64,000 nucleotides of DNA from Fusarium oxysporum f. sp. lycopersici 4287 (taxonomy: Eukaryota; Ascomycota; Sordariomycetes; Hypocreales; Nectriaceae): positions 919,813-983,812 of the forward strand of contig NC_031000.1 of NCBI RefSeq assembly GCF_000149955.1, written 5' to 3'. Numbering within the stretch: the stretch's first letter is position 1; the number at the start of each line of letters is the position of its first letter. The position numbers and the translations under genes are program-made. Of the stretch, positions 45,797-58,300 are shown piece after piece. The notes under the pieces are model-generated. The model saw only the letters and a list, made by a program, of their open reading frames with translations, was not told the DNA's origin and did not search any database.

Positions 45797-46646
45797 TGGG
45801 TAAGCAGCAGCAGAAGGGCGGAGTTTGTTGTGTCAAAGTAATGATAATAGCCCTGGCAAGAACAAGCTAATATTAATAATTGATGTCAGAGAGACATGTT
45901 GAATGTACCCCTTGAAACGTGAATATTGGACTGAGATTGGTCCGGCCCGTGCTCTGCGCTCTTGCAGGAGGGCTTAGACTAAAACTCTGAATACAAGCTT
46001 TGAACCCAGCCCCGGAGAAGAGTGGAAGGTTGCCACCAAGCACAGATTCGACCAAGATATCCGGACTGATGTAGACCGTTTAGTCTGTCAGCCACGTGCC
46101 TGAGGAGTGCTGCCATGCCGTGCTCGGACAGACCTTAATTGGCGCTGACTATGGTTAAGAGTTGATCCAGTGCTGAGTCGACAGGGGGAAGCTGGTCTGT
46201 CAACCGTCCGTGTCATTTAACCGAATCGAGTCAAATTCAGTTCGATCCAATGCCCGGATTCGGACCAGCAACGTGCAATGACGAGAGCAACCTTCTTGGC
46301 ATCTCATTGACATCCATTCCCATCGCCCTGCATTTCCCTCACCCTAGTCCTGTCTAGGTTAAACTGCGCCCGCAGCCGCAAATTCACCTACACAGCCAAA
46401 TTGCTGGGGTTTTCCTTACGTATCCCTGTTCCGACAAAAATATCCGAAAGGAGAATTTGACTGGTGCATCTTGCAGGCTATTTTGGCCGCCAAAGGAAAG
46501 TATGAAGCCGGATGGGTGGATATTGGGCATCTTGGAAAACGTTCATTACTCAGATGCAACAAACCTCTCAGGGGAGATAGCCCATTACGGTAAAACCGGA
46601 CAGATGGAGACGGACCAAGGGCCGACCACGCTCCTTGACAATTTGT
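45797..46646. other. Intergenic region
   Basis: No supported gene. It ends at the N gap 46647-46830. Confidence 0.45.
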
Positions 46647-46830
46647 NNNNNNNNNNNNNNNNNNNNNNNNNNNNNNNNNNNNNNNNNNNNNNNNNNNNNN
46701 NNNNNNNNNNNNNNNNNNNNNNNNNNNNNNNNNNNNNNNNNNNNNNNNNNNNNNNNNNNNNNNNNNNNNNNNNNNNNNNNNNNNNNNNNNNNNNNNNNNN
46801 NNNNNNNNNNNNNNNNNNNNNNNNNNNNNN
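46647..46830. other. Assembly gap (184 N)
   Basis: Run of N upstream of the predicted gene at 46909. Confidence 0.99.
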
Positions 46831-46908
46831 GCAGTCATATATAGGCATCGTTCAGCGAAGCCTCACAACTCCCCCTTATCAAGTTTATAGCGTCAGCTCC
46901 CTCCCGCC

Positions 46909-47769
46909 ATGCCCACCACTTCGCAAGACCAAAGCTGTTTTCTGCAGCACTCGACCATGCCAGAAGGCCGACAGACTACCAGAGCTCTCCTTCCATCAAT
47001 CCGTCAGGTTTGTATTCGAGAACGCTGGCAGCTTAACCACTTACAAACCTTAGATTGTTCATGGACTACCAACACCTTCCCAGACTCCACAGTTAGCCCT
47101 GGTAAAGGGTCATGGTGGTGTGATCCCGAGTTTATCGAGCCCGCCAGCAGAGCTGTATATTCAAGATAAGTTCAGCAGGTTGCAAAATAAAGGAACCCCC
47201 AAATGCGAGGTAGCCAGATTGATTTCTAAGTCCAATGGTAAGTATCTTTGCCGTTCTTTCCCCGTGAATGGCTTCGCTGACCATACTTTGACAATCTAGC
47301 AGCGCCAGATAGCTTGGCGCTTCGCATCGGATTCGTTACCCAAGAAAAGATGAATAGCGGTCATGGGCGAGAGCCTCCAGCGTCGGCCAAGTGCCTTACA
47401 AACCTAGAAAAAGCCTACCTGACGCCTGCATCCCGAAATTGCCCCAGCGTTGACAAAAGGAACCTGACATCACGCTCGGCCACAAATATCCAAAACTCTC
47501 GTGCATCTGCACACCAACCAAGTGCTGCCAGTCGCCAACATGTGACTAAACGTGGCCTTCTATCTACCAATAATGCCCGACGGCTGCAACATTTCCCGCG
47601 CGGGACAGAAAACTTTCTGCTACATAACCCAAACGACACCCACTCCAGAAATCAAGGCACAGGAACCGTAGGTCATGGCATCGAGAGACGAAAACGGTGC
47701 AACCATCTTCCAAAGCGGATGGTGGAGGCTTTAATAGCCTCCTTTGCAAAGCGTATCGAGAATATATAG
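46909..47769 (+). CDS. Hypothetical protein, three predicted exons, partly retroelement-like
   Basis: Exons 46909-47007, 47054-47237 and 47300-47769 (donors GTTTGT and GTAAGT, acceptors TTAG and CTAG) have closing phases and give 250 aa without a stop. The protein has no known domain: a Ser/Pro-rich start, ELYIQDKFSRLQNK in exon 2, and a basic C-terminal helix RMVEALIASFAKRI that resembles the end of the protein at 31951-32625. Caution: about 90 bp of exon 2 (47126-47215) also occurs in inverse orientation directly beside the LTR at 53710-53860, and TTTATCGAGCCCG there looks like a tRNA primer-binding site. Exon 2 may thus come from a retroelement leader, and the gene model may be fortuitous. 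Confidence 0.4.
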
Positions 47770-48138
47770 CTGATTAGAGATCAAGGAGAGAAAACAAACT
47801 GACAAAAAGATATTGAACTAAGAGCACGTCCTACCCACGCGCATTTGATAGAGAACGGCATAGTTAAGGGCAGAGACTTTAGGCCTCTTCCACGTCAACG
47901 CCACTTGTGGAAGGGAGGTTCCATTGCCCAATGAACCTGCGAATACCGGTCTGATTAGCCCTGTTGATGCATTGCCTGAGAAATATCATGTATTATGTCC
48001 TTGATTTGGCTTCGACAAGGCCCTGCTGCTACCACCAAGAAGTTTCCGGCACCGCTCGGGTATTTTAGCATGGACAGTCCCCAACGTCACGCCTCAACAT
48101 ACATTGTGTTCGGCTATGACGGCGGTCATAGGCATCAC
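47770..48138. other. Intergenic region
   Basis: No gene or repeat recognised. Confidence 0.5.
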
Positions 48139-49479
48139 CTAACTTTGTAGATGTGAATCTTGGTTCCCAAGTGCGACAGTGCTCACTTCATTCGAGTGTC
48201 CCTGTCGTAAATTTAGATCCGCGGTTGGCGCTCCTTCATCGCCGAGATGCTCGCATGATTCTACTCCGTTGCCAGTCATGTCTTGGGGGTGCCTCGACCT
48301 TGCGCATCCAATGGTCTCAACGTTGTTAAGGCCGTCGGTGATTCTGTTGCTCATCGTGTGCCGTCTGAAGAGGCCGACTAACAATCGCGCCAAGGGCCGG
48401 AGAGTTGGGAGGCACGCGCTAACACATCCGATAGAAATTTCCACGTCACTCCACCACCAGACACAAGCAACAAGTCCTCCCAAGGTCAGTAGTTGCTAGC
48501 AGCAACAAGGTCTCTGCGGACCGTTTACTTACGGGTGAAGTCCCCATCTTCGCCGCCGCGCAAGTCGAGCAGGCACCGGAGCCGCAGACAACTGACGATA
48601 ACCACGCTAAAACATGATCAGTCCACCAGCGTAATGCTTCAGAAGGGGAAAATATTACAAGCCTCCGAGGAGAAAAATGCCAGAAACAGCCATCTTCCGA
48701 GCTCTGCTCAGCCGAAGCAGGGAAACCTGGCGGACAGGCAGGGCCAGGATTGCCACGTCGGTAACGATATTCGGGACCGCGACGCTGGTAAACCATATGC
48801 CTTTATCAATGCATGTACCCTCTGTGGTGGACATGCCCCAAGCCTTCCGGACGGGCCGACATTGGAATATGGCGAGGAGACAGACCGCGATCCACCACAT
48901 GAGAACGATAACACCAAGCGAGTATCCACCAACCTTCATNNNNNNNNNNNNNNNNNNNNNNNNNNNNNNNNNNNNNNNNNNNNNNNNNNNNNNNNNNNNN
49001 NNNNNNNNNNNNNNNNNNNNNNNNNNNNNNNNNNNNNNNNNNNNNNNNNNNNNNNNNNNNNNNNNNNNNNNNNNNNNNNNNNNNNNNNNNNNNNNNNNNN
49101 NNNNNNNNNNNNNNNNNNNNNNNNNNNNNNNNNNNNNNNNNNNNNNNNNNNNNNNNNNNNNNNNNNNNNNNNNNNNNNNNNNNNNNNNNNNNNNNNNNNN
49201 NNNNNNNNNNNNNNNNNNNNNNNNNNNNNNNNNNNNNNNNNNNNNNNNNNNNNNNNNNNNNNNNNNNNNNNNNNNNNNNNNNNNNNNNNNNNNNNNNNNN
49301 NNNNNNNNNNNNNNNNNNNNNNNNNNNNNNNNNNNNNNNNNNCGTGTATATGTTCTCGCCCAGACCCGCAAACCAACGAACAATGTCGCGAGCAAGCCCA
49401 TGGCAATACTCATTCTGATGATAAATGGTCCATCATCATAGGCAAGGAATTGTGGTGTCAGATCCGGTCGGGACGTCAT
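48139..49479 (-). CDS. Pth11-like rhodopsin-domain membrane protein (with assembly gap)
   Basis: ATG 49479 begins with a short tail and the first membrane segment (SIAMGLLATLFVGLRVWART). A 403-N gap follows. The frame then resumes with GVIVLMWWIAVCLLAIFQCRPV, then TCIDKGIWFTSVAVPNIVTDVAILALPV, a classic rhodopsin-domain order. Introns at 48607-48658 and 48477-48532 (CTACTGAC branch) lead to the last exon with VEISIGCVSACLPTLRPL and a hydrophilic C-terminal tail to TGA at 48139. Total is about 410 aa if the gap length is right. It is the same family and orientation as the gene at 44525-45760, but this copy shows no frame break. Confidence 0.8.
48940..49342. other. Assembly gap (403 N)
   Basis: Run of N inside the rhodopsin-domain gene. 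Confidence 0.99.
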
Positions 49480-51441
49480 TCTACTATTCGAGGCCGTCCA
49501 CGGAGAAGGAATCCACCCCGGCGACGTGTCTTGGGAACTGCCGGCAGTCCGTCATGCATGCGGCGTGAATTTTAGCAGCGGCTGAGGCCAGGAATAACAG
49601 AAGCCCAATATTTGTATTGACTTGTGTGAAAAATCGTCCGTGATCAGAGTGATTAGCGCGTTCCGGTCCCACAGGCCACTTGACCTTGAAGTACCGTAAA
49701 AACTCACGAAATCGACCGCGCCCTGTGGATCCAGGAAGCTACGCTCATTCGTCTAGAGGCTCTTCTTAGTGAAATGTCAGATCTTTATTTGCAGCTTTGC
49801 CAATCATAGATCAGAAACCAGCAGAAACGGATCCACCGGGTGCAGTCAATTTCGTAAGTTCTTACGGTATACCTAACGCTTGACTGGGAGGGCTAATTTT
49901 GGCCGATGGGAGATCCCCTAAATGCGTTCAAGTTAATCCCTTTGTGTTAAGGTGCCAGTGATGTCCCTCATAAGGCTCTAAGGCCACTTATAGCTAGAGC
50001 TTTCAGCAACGGTTTTCCAAACGCCAAGTCCCGTAAATCATAAGAGGTATCTTCACACAGTATAGTCGCAAGGTAATACATTTTTGTGGTCAATTAAAGT
50101 TCTGTCTGTCATCGACATATCAATGGCCGAGTAATCAACTAGCACCTCAACACAGCACAGGAGATAATTGGTTCAACCCACGCGTGCCTTTCCACCACGC
50201 TTCGTGCTCGAACTCAGTGTGCCGTATTGAGGGCGATGGGTGACATGGCTTCGGAAAGTAACGTAACGCAGTCTTCCTGAAGGAAGTGGTCAAGCGAGGC
50301 ACCCTGGGTACTCTGCCTCTTTTAATTCCAAGAGGTGCTATAGTACTTGCTAGATACGCACATACACGATGGAGTGAGTGTATTAAGATGTGGAGCAGAT
50401 TATTATGATGTTGTCACGTTGTGTGTTTTACATAATGGGGCGTGCGATCGTTATAGCAGTGATACTCCAGTCGGACCCCAGTACAAGATGTATATGGGAC
50501 TTAGAGCGGGGAAGCAACTCAACTCAGAACATACACACATTCAATGAGACACCCGGCAAAATCAGGGCTTGTAACAGATGTTATTGATTGTCGACTTGAT
50601 TCTTTTTGATCAGTCTGTCAGGGAGGGGTTGGTTCAATTCCCCCTCCTTTTCTGGATACAAGAATAGTATTGTGATAAAGGAAATTGGAGCCCTCCCCAG
50701 CCGCCAATCTAACAGTACCCAACCTGACCCAACCCTGACCTGTTACCATAAGCCAACCACGGGCTCAGATTGAGGAGTCGGTGGAAGGTGAGATCGTCCT
50801 CCGTTGAGGCTTGGGTAATATGCCGCACGCGGGAGAGGGATAACGACTTCTCCAGCGTGGCATTAGTAGGCTACATCAGATCGCTTACGAGAAAGCTTAA
50901 CGCATTAGTAGTCTCTTTACATAGAAGAACGGTCGTCACGGTAGCCAACTGTCCCGTGGCTACGAAACTCTCTATCCTGTGCTGTTGAAGGTTACCAATG
51001 GGGGTCACCTCCCCGCACAGTACAGAGGATGCGGTGCGAGCTCTCGATAAACCTTGATATGTTCCCCGCATTTGACTAGCCTGTATTGGGGCTTAGTCTC
51101 TGCCGTATTATCCAGCTTTGCGAGTCATGCCAGCATATGAGTGGTTCGGACAGAGAACTGGGTATCGGGCGAAGGGAGACAGACGCCAGAACAGATACAG
51201 ACTGGTGCGACGCAATGAGTCAATACAGCCTTAATGCTTCATAAGCCCAGTGCCAATGAATAACGATGCGGGAAGTGGAAAACTGGAGTAAATCCTACCA
51301 TACCGTCGCCATTCGCGCGTATGCTTACCTCTCCGTCTTGGATCTTTTTGCATCTGAGCTATCTCATTCCACCTGATACCTTGCGTATGCTCGATTCCAT
51401 ATAACGACAACCTGTGTCGCACACAAGCTACCTTTGCATAT
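49480..51441. repeat. Intergenic region with LTR-like dispersed repeat
   Basis: About 50352-50714 resembles 23649-23810 but is longer, with about 150 extra bases in the middle (50415-50575). Read on the minus strand it begins TGTTAGATTGGCGG, as an LTR would. No gene is supported elsewhere in the interval. Confidence 0.45.
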
Positions 51442-51453
51442 ATGAAACTTGCG

Positions 51454-53490
51454 ATGGCCTCTCAGAAGTCATGGAGGAAGCCTGATACTGGACGCTCCAG
51501 GTCGGGATGCGCAAACTGCAAGGCCAAGCACGTAAGCAACGGTTGAGATATCAGTAGCTCCACATATCTCTAACAAAATCGTCACTAAACAGGTCAAATG
51601 TGACGAGGCAAAGCCAAATTGCAAAGCGTGTCTTTCGCGGGGTGACACATGTAGTGGTTACCTCAAAGTCTTCAGGTGGTCCAACAAACACGAGAAACTG
51701 CCGAAAGGTAAGCATCAGCCTTCTGTGCGGCCTTCTTCGGCCTCAGTTCTTACTCCCAACTTCCACCCTGGTATGATCAACTGGGAATCCTGAACTGAAT
51801 CCGGGGGCGACTGGATGCAGCCACTTCCGGACTGGAATACGAACTTTTTCGGCTTATCTGACGATGCCGTGTGGGAGACTTCCATCTCTCAACCCAGTAT
51901 TGATGAACAGTTTAGAGATGTCCAGTGGTGCACTGATTCATCTGGTTTTGCCAATGCCGCTGATGGTTCATTTTCAACCAACGTCCTCGGTGGTGTGGAA
52001 GGGTTGAATATTTTCGACAATCTATCTCGAGGCAGTTCAGACCTGGGTCTCTCGCCTCCTCGGCTCGAGGACACTGGCGTCCCCCCACCATCGTACATGT
52101 TTCAACATCTCTCATTGAGTACTGGTTCCACGAGGTCTGCGGAATTTGGTCCCAATACGATTCCGACAAAAACTTCAACCGCATAATAGCCGCCGCCTTT
52201 TGGTCTAGTTCCGAAGCTGTTACTATCAGTCTTGAAAACATGTCAGAAGCCCACCTCTCGTCAAAAGTACCCCATATGAGACAGACGTCAGTGTCCCTAA
52301 TGAAATCTGCCACAAGAATCATCAAGGCCGAACTTCTTAGCTTTCAGCACTCGAACGAGTTCACATCAGTCCCCACAGGCCTTCTCTTTGCTCTGCTCTG
52401 CATAAGCACTAGCGTCTGCTGGCTCTACCCTGATCACCTAGGAACCTTACGAGAGGCTAAAGGTCTTCTGCATCAAATAAACAGACAGAAACGAAGCATG
52501 TGCGAGAAGGACTTCAAGCTCTTGCATGCCTTCAACAAAAGCTGGACCTACTACGATATGCTTTTATCCGTGGCCGCCGGGAATGGCCCGCGAGGTACAA
52601 GCGAAATGGAGAGTGTCGACGACATCAGCGCCGACGGTTACCCAACTGCCGAACAAACACAGTTGGATATCGATCAGGAATCACCTCATCCTTGGACCGG
52701 CGTCTCAACTACAATATCAAGACTATTCACTCGAACGATGAAAGTGTGCCACAACTTTCATTTCAACGTTAAGCAACACAGTACAATCACGGCACATAAT
52801 TTAACTACTGCTTTAAAACTCATTAAGGAAGCAAAGGCCATCGAGGAGCGATTGATACATCTGGACTTTGAAACCTCTCGGCCGGTGGGAGAGACCGGGG
52901 ATGAGAGAACGCCATGCGGACATCTGGTTAATATAGCCGAAGCGTACCGGCTAGCAGGGCTATTGCATCTCTATCAGACCTTTCCAGACTAGGTCACGCA
53001 ACGGTTACCCAGCAGCATCCTGACAGGCCAGGGAAATACAGGGACAGCCGGGGACGAGTTGGTCATTCCCTTAGGTCTACGTCTTGTCAAGATTTTGAAG
53101 CAGCTCCCTCCAGACTCCGGCAGCAGGATGACCCAGCCTCTCCTCTGCATCACTGCTAGCATAGGGCCCCGATTCACCTCTTCAAGCGCTACCCCGACCA
53201 TTGAAGCCTGCGATATGTCAGATTACATCAACTATCTCTGCCGGGTAGACAAGGATACTGAGCAACTGAGTTCTGTAACCAGATCAGAATTAGAGATTGA
53301 CAATGCGCGACAGTTTCTTCTATGTCGGCTCAATGCCCTCGAAATGGCCCTGCCGCCCTGGCCAGTTGTCGTGGCGAGGAACCTTGTAAAATCTATTTGG
53401 AACGCATACGATAGTAATCGGCCTGGCGTTAACAATGTTCATTGGATTGATATTATGGAGAGGCAAGGGTCACGTTCCTTATTTGGATAA
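51454..53490 (+). pseudogene. Zn(II)2Cys6 transcription factor pseudogene
   Basis: Exon 1 (51454-51531; an ATG at 51442 is also possible) and exon 2 from 51593 encode the zinc cluster CANC-x6-C-x6-CKAC-x6-C followed by SGYLKVFRW. The frame is then broken by TGA at 51791, by a frameshift at about 52107 (between FQHL and IEYWFHEVCGIW) and by TAG at 52990 (in QTFPD-stop-VTQRLP). Sequence between and after the breaks is still the fungal-specific regulatory domain (YDSDKNFNRIIAAAFW, HLYQTFPD, ALPPWPVVVARNLV). Nonsense changes and one indel suggest decay rather than missed introns, since no donor/acceptor pair removes them neatly. Confidence 0.82.
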
Positions 53491-53570
53491 CCAAGGACAA
53501 TGTAAAGTACTTGTTAGAGAGCCGCAGAGTCGAAACAAGTAGAAAGCCCCATCAGGGGGGTTATAATGTA

Positions 53571-53709
53571 CATAGTGAAACCTTTAAGGCTAATAGGGGA
53601 TATAAGGTAAGACCAGTATACAACGGTTGCACCTCTGTTAGAGGTTCTCTTATTTTGCAACCTGCTGAACTTATCTTGAATATACAGCTCTGTTGACGGG
53701 CTTGATAAG
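53571..53709 (-). repeat. LTR-adjacent segment shared with 47126-47215
   Basis: On the minus strand, right after the LTR end TTCAACA, the sequence reads CTTATCAAGCCCGTCAACAG and continues almost identical to 47126-47197 for over 60 bp. This is the position of a primer-binding site and 5' leader in an LTR retrotransposon. Confidence 0.6.
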
Positions 53710-53860
53710 TGTTGAACAGGTGCTGGGGTCTCAGGTGCAAGCAGGGATACTTTAAGATTACAACTGAAATGGTAAAGCCTCTAAGGGGGCAGAATTTAAC
53801 ACAACACAACATTAATCTACCAATCTGGATCAATGGACTAAATACATCTAATGTCTAACA
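53710..53860 (-). mobile_element. 151-bp LTR, uninterrupted relative of the LTR at 42781-44002
   Basis: Same length and ends (TGTTGAAC...TCTAACA on the plus strand) as the split solo LTR. It has no matching 5-bp duplication (ATAAG against ATATC) and keeps leader-like sequence on one side, so it is a remnant of a longer element. Confidence 0.75.
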
Positions 53861-54417
53861 ATATCCTCGGTTATTTAGGATAACCTTATACTTCCTGGCG
53901 ATTTAGCCGATATTAGCCAAGTATGAGAGGTTATTTTTAGCTGCTAGTAAGATGGCCTTAGGGTTGCATATGAATCTAGATGCTGAGATTATCCCCATAT
54001 ATCAGGTTTTACCCTCTTGGTACCGTGCTGGCCTTATCAAGGATCTGGATCTATTGCTTAAGTTATACCTTGAAAGTAAGTCTGATGTCGGTTATAGCAC
54101 TCTAAGTAATTATAAGCTGGCGCTTATTAAGATAAAATAGTTATTAGAGGGTGAGGATAGCGCCAGTGAGGTTGACGATTTATTATAGCAGTAATAGGCT
54201 GAAGAGTTAGTATTAACCTCGAAAAGTGAGGCTATATGGGTCTTATAAGGTTATAAATAGCTTTAAAATCTACTTATATATCTACTTATAAATCTATGTA
54301 TATATATCTATTCTCCTCCGGTCGAATATATATTATATCTACGATATAATTGTCTGAAAAATCATATATCTACTCTACTTGGTCTAAAGTAGAGTAGATA
54401 TAATTGTTCTGACCCTT
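53861..54417. other. AT-rich decayed repeat DNA
   Basis: Open frames are short. The TIR-to-transposase part of the adjacent pogo-type element may have extended here, but nothing diagnostic remains. Confidence 0.35.
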
Positions 54418-55231
54418 AGATGTTGGATGTTTTGGCCCGCTTAAGCAGGCATATGGCCGACAGATCGAGAAGAGAATGAGGGCAGATATAACGCATATCA
54501 CCAAGGAAGCTTTCTTCTCTGCATTTCTAGCCGTATTTGAAGACTCTATGATAGTAAAGACTATTCGAAAGGGTTTCAGAGGAGCAGGTCTCGTACCTTT
54601 GAACCCGCAAAGTGTGATTTCCAAGCTTGATGGGAAGCTACAAACACCGATACCAGTTTTAGGGATCGGCAAGCTGCCGGTACTTTGGGTATCTAAGAAC
54701 CGAACAATCCGGTTGAGACAAGCCTATAATCTGAATTTATGAAGTATCGGATCTCTTGATATGAGGGAAGCTCTCCGATATCAATTTTATATCTTGTTGA
54801 CCAGTTTGTTAAAGGAGCCCAAGGAATCATGCATCAAATCGCTTTGCTAAGGTTGGAGAATTAGGTTCTTCGGCAGGAGAATGCGACACTTAATCGATGA
54901 CGTGCCAAGAAGAGAACCCTGAAGAAAGGAGGAAGCCTAACCCTAGGCCAAGGGCAGGATTTGGAGGGCCAGAGCCAGGTAAATGTGCAGTTAGAAGAAG
55001 AAAGCCGTCGAACTGGTAGTCGGAAGCGTAGGTCAGAAACAAAAGAACGGCGATGTATTATTTGCCGAAAGACAGGACATAACGCACGATTCAGGAAGAT
55101 GTCAGGTAAAAGTAGCAGTATCTCCAGAACGGAGTCCTAACTGATTTGGGCCGATTTAAAATGTTGTCGTTCTTCCAGGGATAGAGAGTCACAAGATAGT
55201 GGAAAATTGACCGCTCGCTTATCATGTACGT
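54418..55231 (+). pseudogene. Decayed pogo-type transposase C-terminus with right TIR
   Basis: Reads LDVGCFGPLKQAYG with upstream decay, then ITKEAFFSAFLAVF, FRGAGLVPLNPQSVISKLD and, after stops, a CIICRKTGHNARF zinc-knuckle end; this is the standard C-terminal order of fungal pogo/DDE_1 transposases. It is followed at 55209-55231 by the inverted terminus ACGTACATGATAAGCGA plus GCGGTC, then TA. The 5' half is missing. This ties a pogo-type transposase to the ACGTAC-GATAAGC terminus family seen at 41.8-44.4 kb. Confidence 0.75.
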
Positions 55232-55380
55232 TACTCATGCCAAGTAAAAATGCCGCCGGGAATTTGTAAACTCTCCATAATCACCAATCTTTAGTATTCC
55301 GTTATATCATGTATATGCATGGTTTTTCTCTCTTTCTTTCTTTCCTGTTTTTTCTAGTACATTTCCTTGCATCAGTTGCT

Positions 55381-58300
55381 TTAAGCAGCTCGGCCTGAGG
55401 CCTTGTACTCGCCACTGGAGCTGTCGCTACTCTCAACACCGTTGGTAGCGGCCTCGTCCTGGTTATACTTGTCCCAGTTGGCTAAAATAGCACCAATCTT
55501 AGGTGAATTGGTCAGCTTGTACACATCCTCAAAATACTCCTTGGTGAGCGCGAACGGCTTGGCCGTCACGTTGGGGATGTACTTTCCGACCAGCTTGGAG
55601 GGATCGATAGATGTCTTGTTGATCTTCTTGAGCAAGAAAGATCGGAAGGGTTTGACACCAGACCGAAGGAAGGTCGAGTGGAAGGGCACATCGATACCAC
55701 GGAGGGGGATTGTAGCAAAGCCACGCTCCAGCTCAAGAGGAGTGGGCTTGGCAAGCGTCTTCTCAGCACAGCCACGAATGATCTCGCGGAGGTGTCCCTT
55801 GACCTCCTCAATGTTGTCCTTGACTTCTTCAATGGCGATCTTCTGGACCTTGATAAAGTTGGCCACACCGGCAAGAGTGTCGAGCGCACGCAGGTCACCA
55901 GCGCACACGTACTGCATATTGGCAATGTTGTAGTTGACAATCTCAAGGAGCCAGCCAGTCTCCTCGGCAATTTTGTCAACAATAAACTGGAGAGCAGCCT
56001 CGTTGAAGGTCTTGCTGATGCGGCTGGGGTTGACAGCACACATGGAGTAGTTAGATCGGCCAGCAGCATCACGCTCGACGGCAACCTGCATGGTGAGACC
56101 ACGGTAGAACATAACGGATACCAAACTCTCAATTGGCATGACCTCAGCAAGGGCAGCAAGGGCCGAGTATTCGCCGAGAGAATGACCAGCGAAGGTGCTG
56201 TTGTTGGACACAAGTCCCTTGGCCTTCATATCCTCGAAGCTGGCCTTCTCCATGAGGGTAAGGGCAGGCTGGGTGAACTGAGTGGCCGAGAGAAGGCCAG
56301 TAGGTGAACGGTAGATGTATGAGGTAGTGGTCTCGTTAATCTCCTTGAAGATTTTCTCAGACTTGATGCTACCATCCGCAGCGACAGTCTCGAAAGTCAT
56401 CGCCATGTAGTTCTGGCGGATAGCCTTGCCACGAGGCCCACCAAAGTGAATGGTGAGCTCCTTGGGATTGTTCTTGACAATGTTGGTGATGGAGAAACCT
56501 GAGGCTTATTAGCGATTGCATACTGACTGTGCTTTGTTGATGGTACTTACCGTAAGCATCGAGGAGGTACTTGTCAGCGCGGTCCCAGACCTCCTTGGCA
56601 ACGGGGCTGCTGGCATACAACTCCATACCCATACCTTGCTCCTGGGAGCCCTGTCCAGTGAAGACATATGCAGTCACAGGTTGTTCGACCTCAGCCTCAC
56701 CCTCGAGAACCTTATCTTCGGTCTCCTTGTTGCGGACCTCAACCTTGATGATCTTGCGGCCAGAGACCATGCCAGTGTGCTGGAGCTTGACCTCGAGCTC
56801 ATCGTTAGGCAAAACCATGCCGACAAGTGAGGCATGGAAGCTTCGGACACGGCCAATGTTGTTCTCAGCGGCCCAGGTCTCGATCAGGCTTCGTACGGAT
56901 GCACTAGAGTACATGCCGTGGGTGATGGTGCCAGGGAGGTTGGCATAGCTGGAGAATACACGAGAGACGTGGATGGGGTTGTAGTCACCAGACACGCGAG
57001 CGTAGTTCTCGTTGGAGGAAGGGGCTCGAAGGGCGGGAGGAGACTTGCCACTGAGAGGGATGGGGTTCTCGAAGTTGATGGGCTGGTCGATAGGCTGGCC
57101 ATTGCGCTCAAGGTAGTCGACAACGGGGTTGCCGTGAGACTCTCCAGTCTCGTAGTCAACGCTGCCGACCTGGATGATCTCCTTAGTGGGGAGCTCGAGC
57201 AGAACCTGGCCTCGGGTCTCGATACTGCTGAAGACAGTCTTGTTCTTGTAGCGAACAAAGCTCTGGAGGCGGAAAGTCAGAGTCTGACCAAGCAGGTCAA
57301 TGTTCTGAGGAAGCTCGTCGACAGAGAACCACTGCTTGGATCGAAGGATAGCAACATCCCGTGTGGTGGCGAGGTGAACCTGAATGGGAGTTTCAACCTT
57401 TCGCTGGAAGGTGTTCTCGTAGTCAGTATAGGTACCACGGTACAAGAACTGAGAAGTGACCTCTGTGACAGGCTTTCCATCACGAACGAGTGTACCACAG
57501 ACCTCAACCATCTTGCCAGCCTCCTGGTTGATGACGGCGTTGATCTGGGCAGTAGTGGAGACCTCGTCGCCCTTCTTGAGAGGTTCTGCGCCGGGGATCA
57601 TGCGGAACTGGTTGGAAAGATGGACAAGCTTCAGAAGGTCACCATCAATGGTGCGAGGGAAGATAGGCTTGGTAATGGCCTTCCAGCCAATAACAATGGC
57701 AAAGTCCATGGGAGCATACACAGTCTTACCAGGTCGGTCGACAAAAGCCTCACCGTGGTTGCCAACAGCGTGCACGAAGTCGTTGATGGCCTCGCCAGTG
57801 ATGGTAGTCTTACCACCATCGAACTTAGCAGTGACATCAGCGTCGAGGTCGAGGGGCTCCTCGCCGAACCACGCCTTCCAGTAAAACTCCTTGATGCGGT
57901 CGTTGCGACCCTCCATAACCTCACGGATAGGAGAGTATCCAGCCTCCGGGTGGTAGGTGAACTCCAAAGGCAGAGCAGCAGGCTTGCCGAGAGCAGTGGT
58001 CTCCTTGATCATGTTGACCTGGATCTTGTTCTCACCAATGAGCTTAACCTCGATGACATCGATGTACTGGTTGTGACGGGGCTGCTCACGAACAACAATG
58101 GTAGTCCTGGAAGGATCATTAGGGTAAGAGATCTCAACAAACAGACCACGAGAAGGAGTAAAAATGCGTCGGATAGGGTTGGCCTGAAACTTCTGGCCCT
58201 GGGCAACAACATCGGCCATAAGCAGAGCGTGACGCCAGTTACGGTTGGGGCCAGCGACCAGAGACAACCAAGAGTCAAGCTTAGGGAGAGTGGCAGCGGC

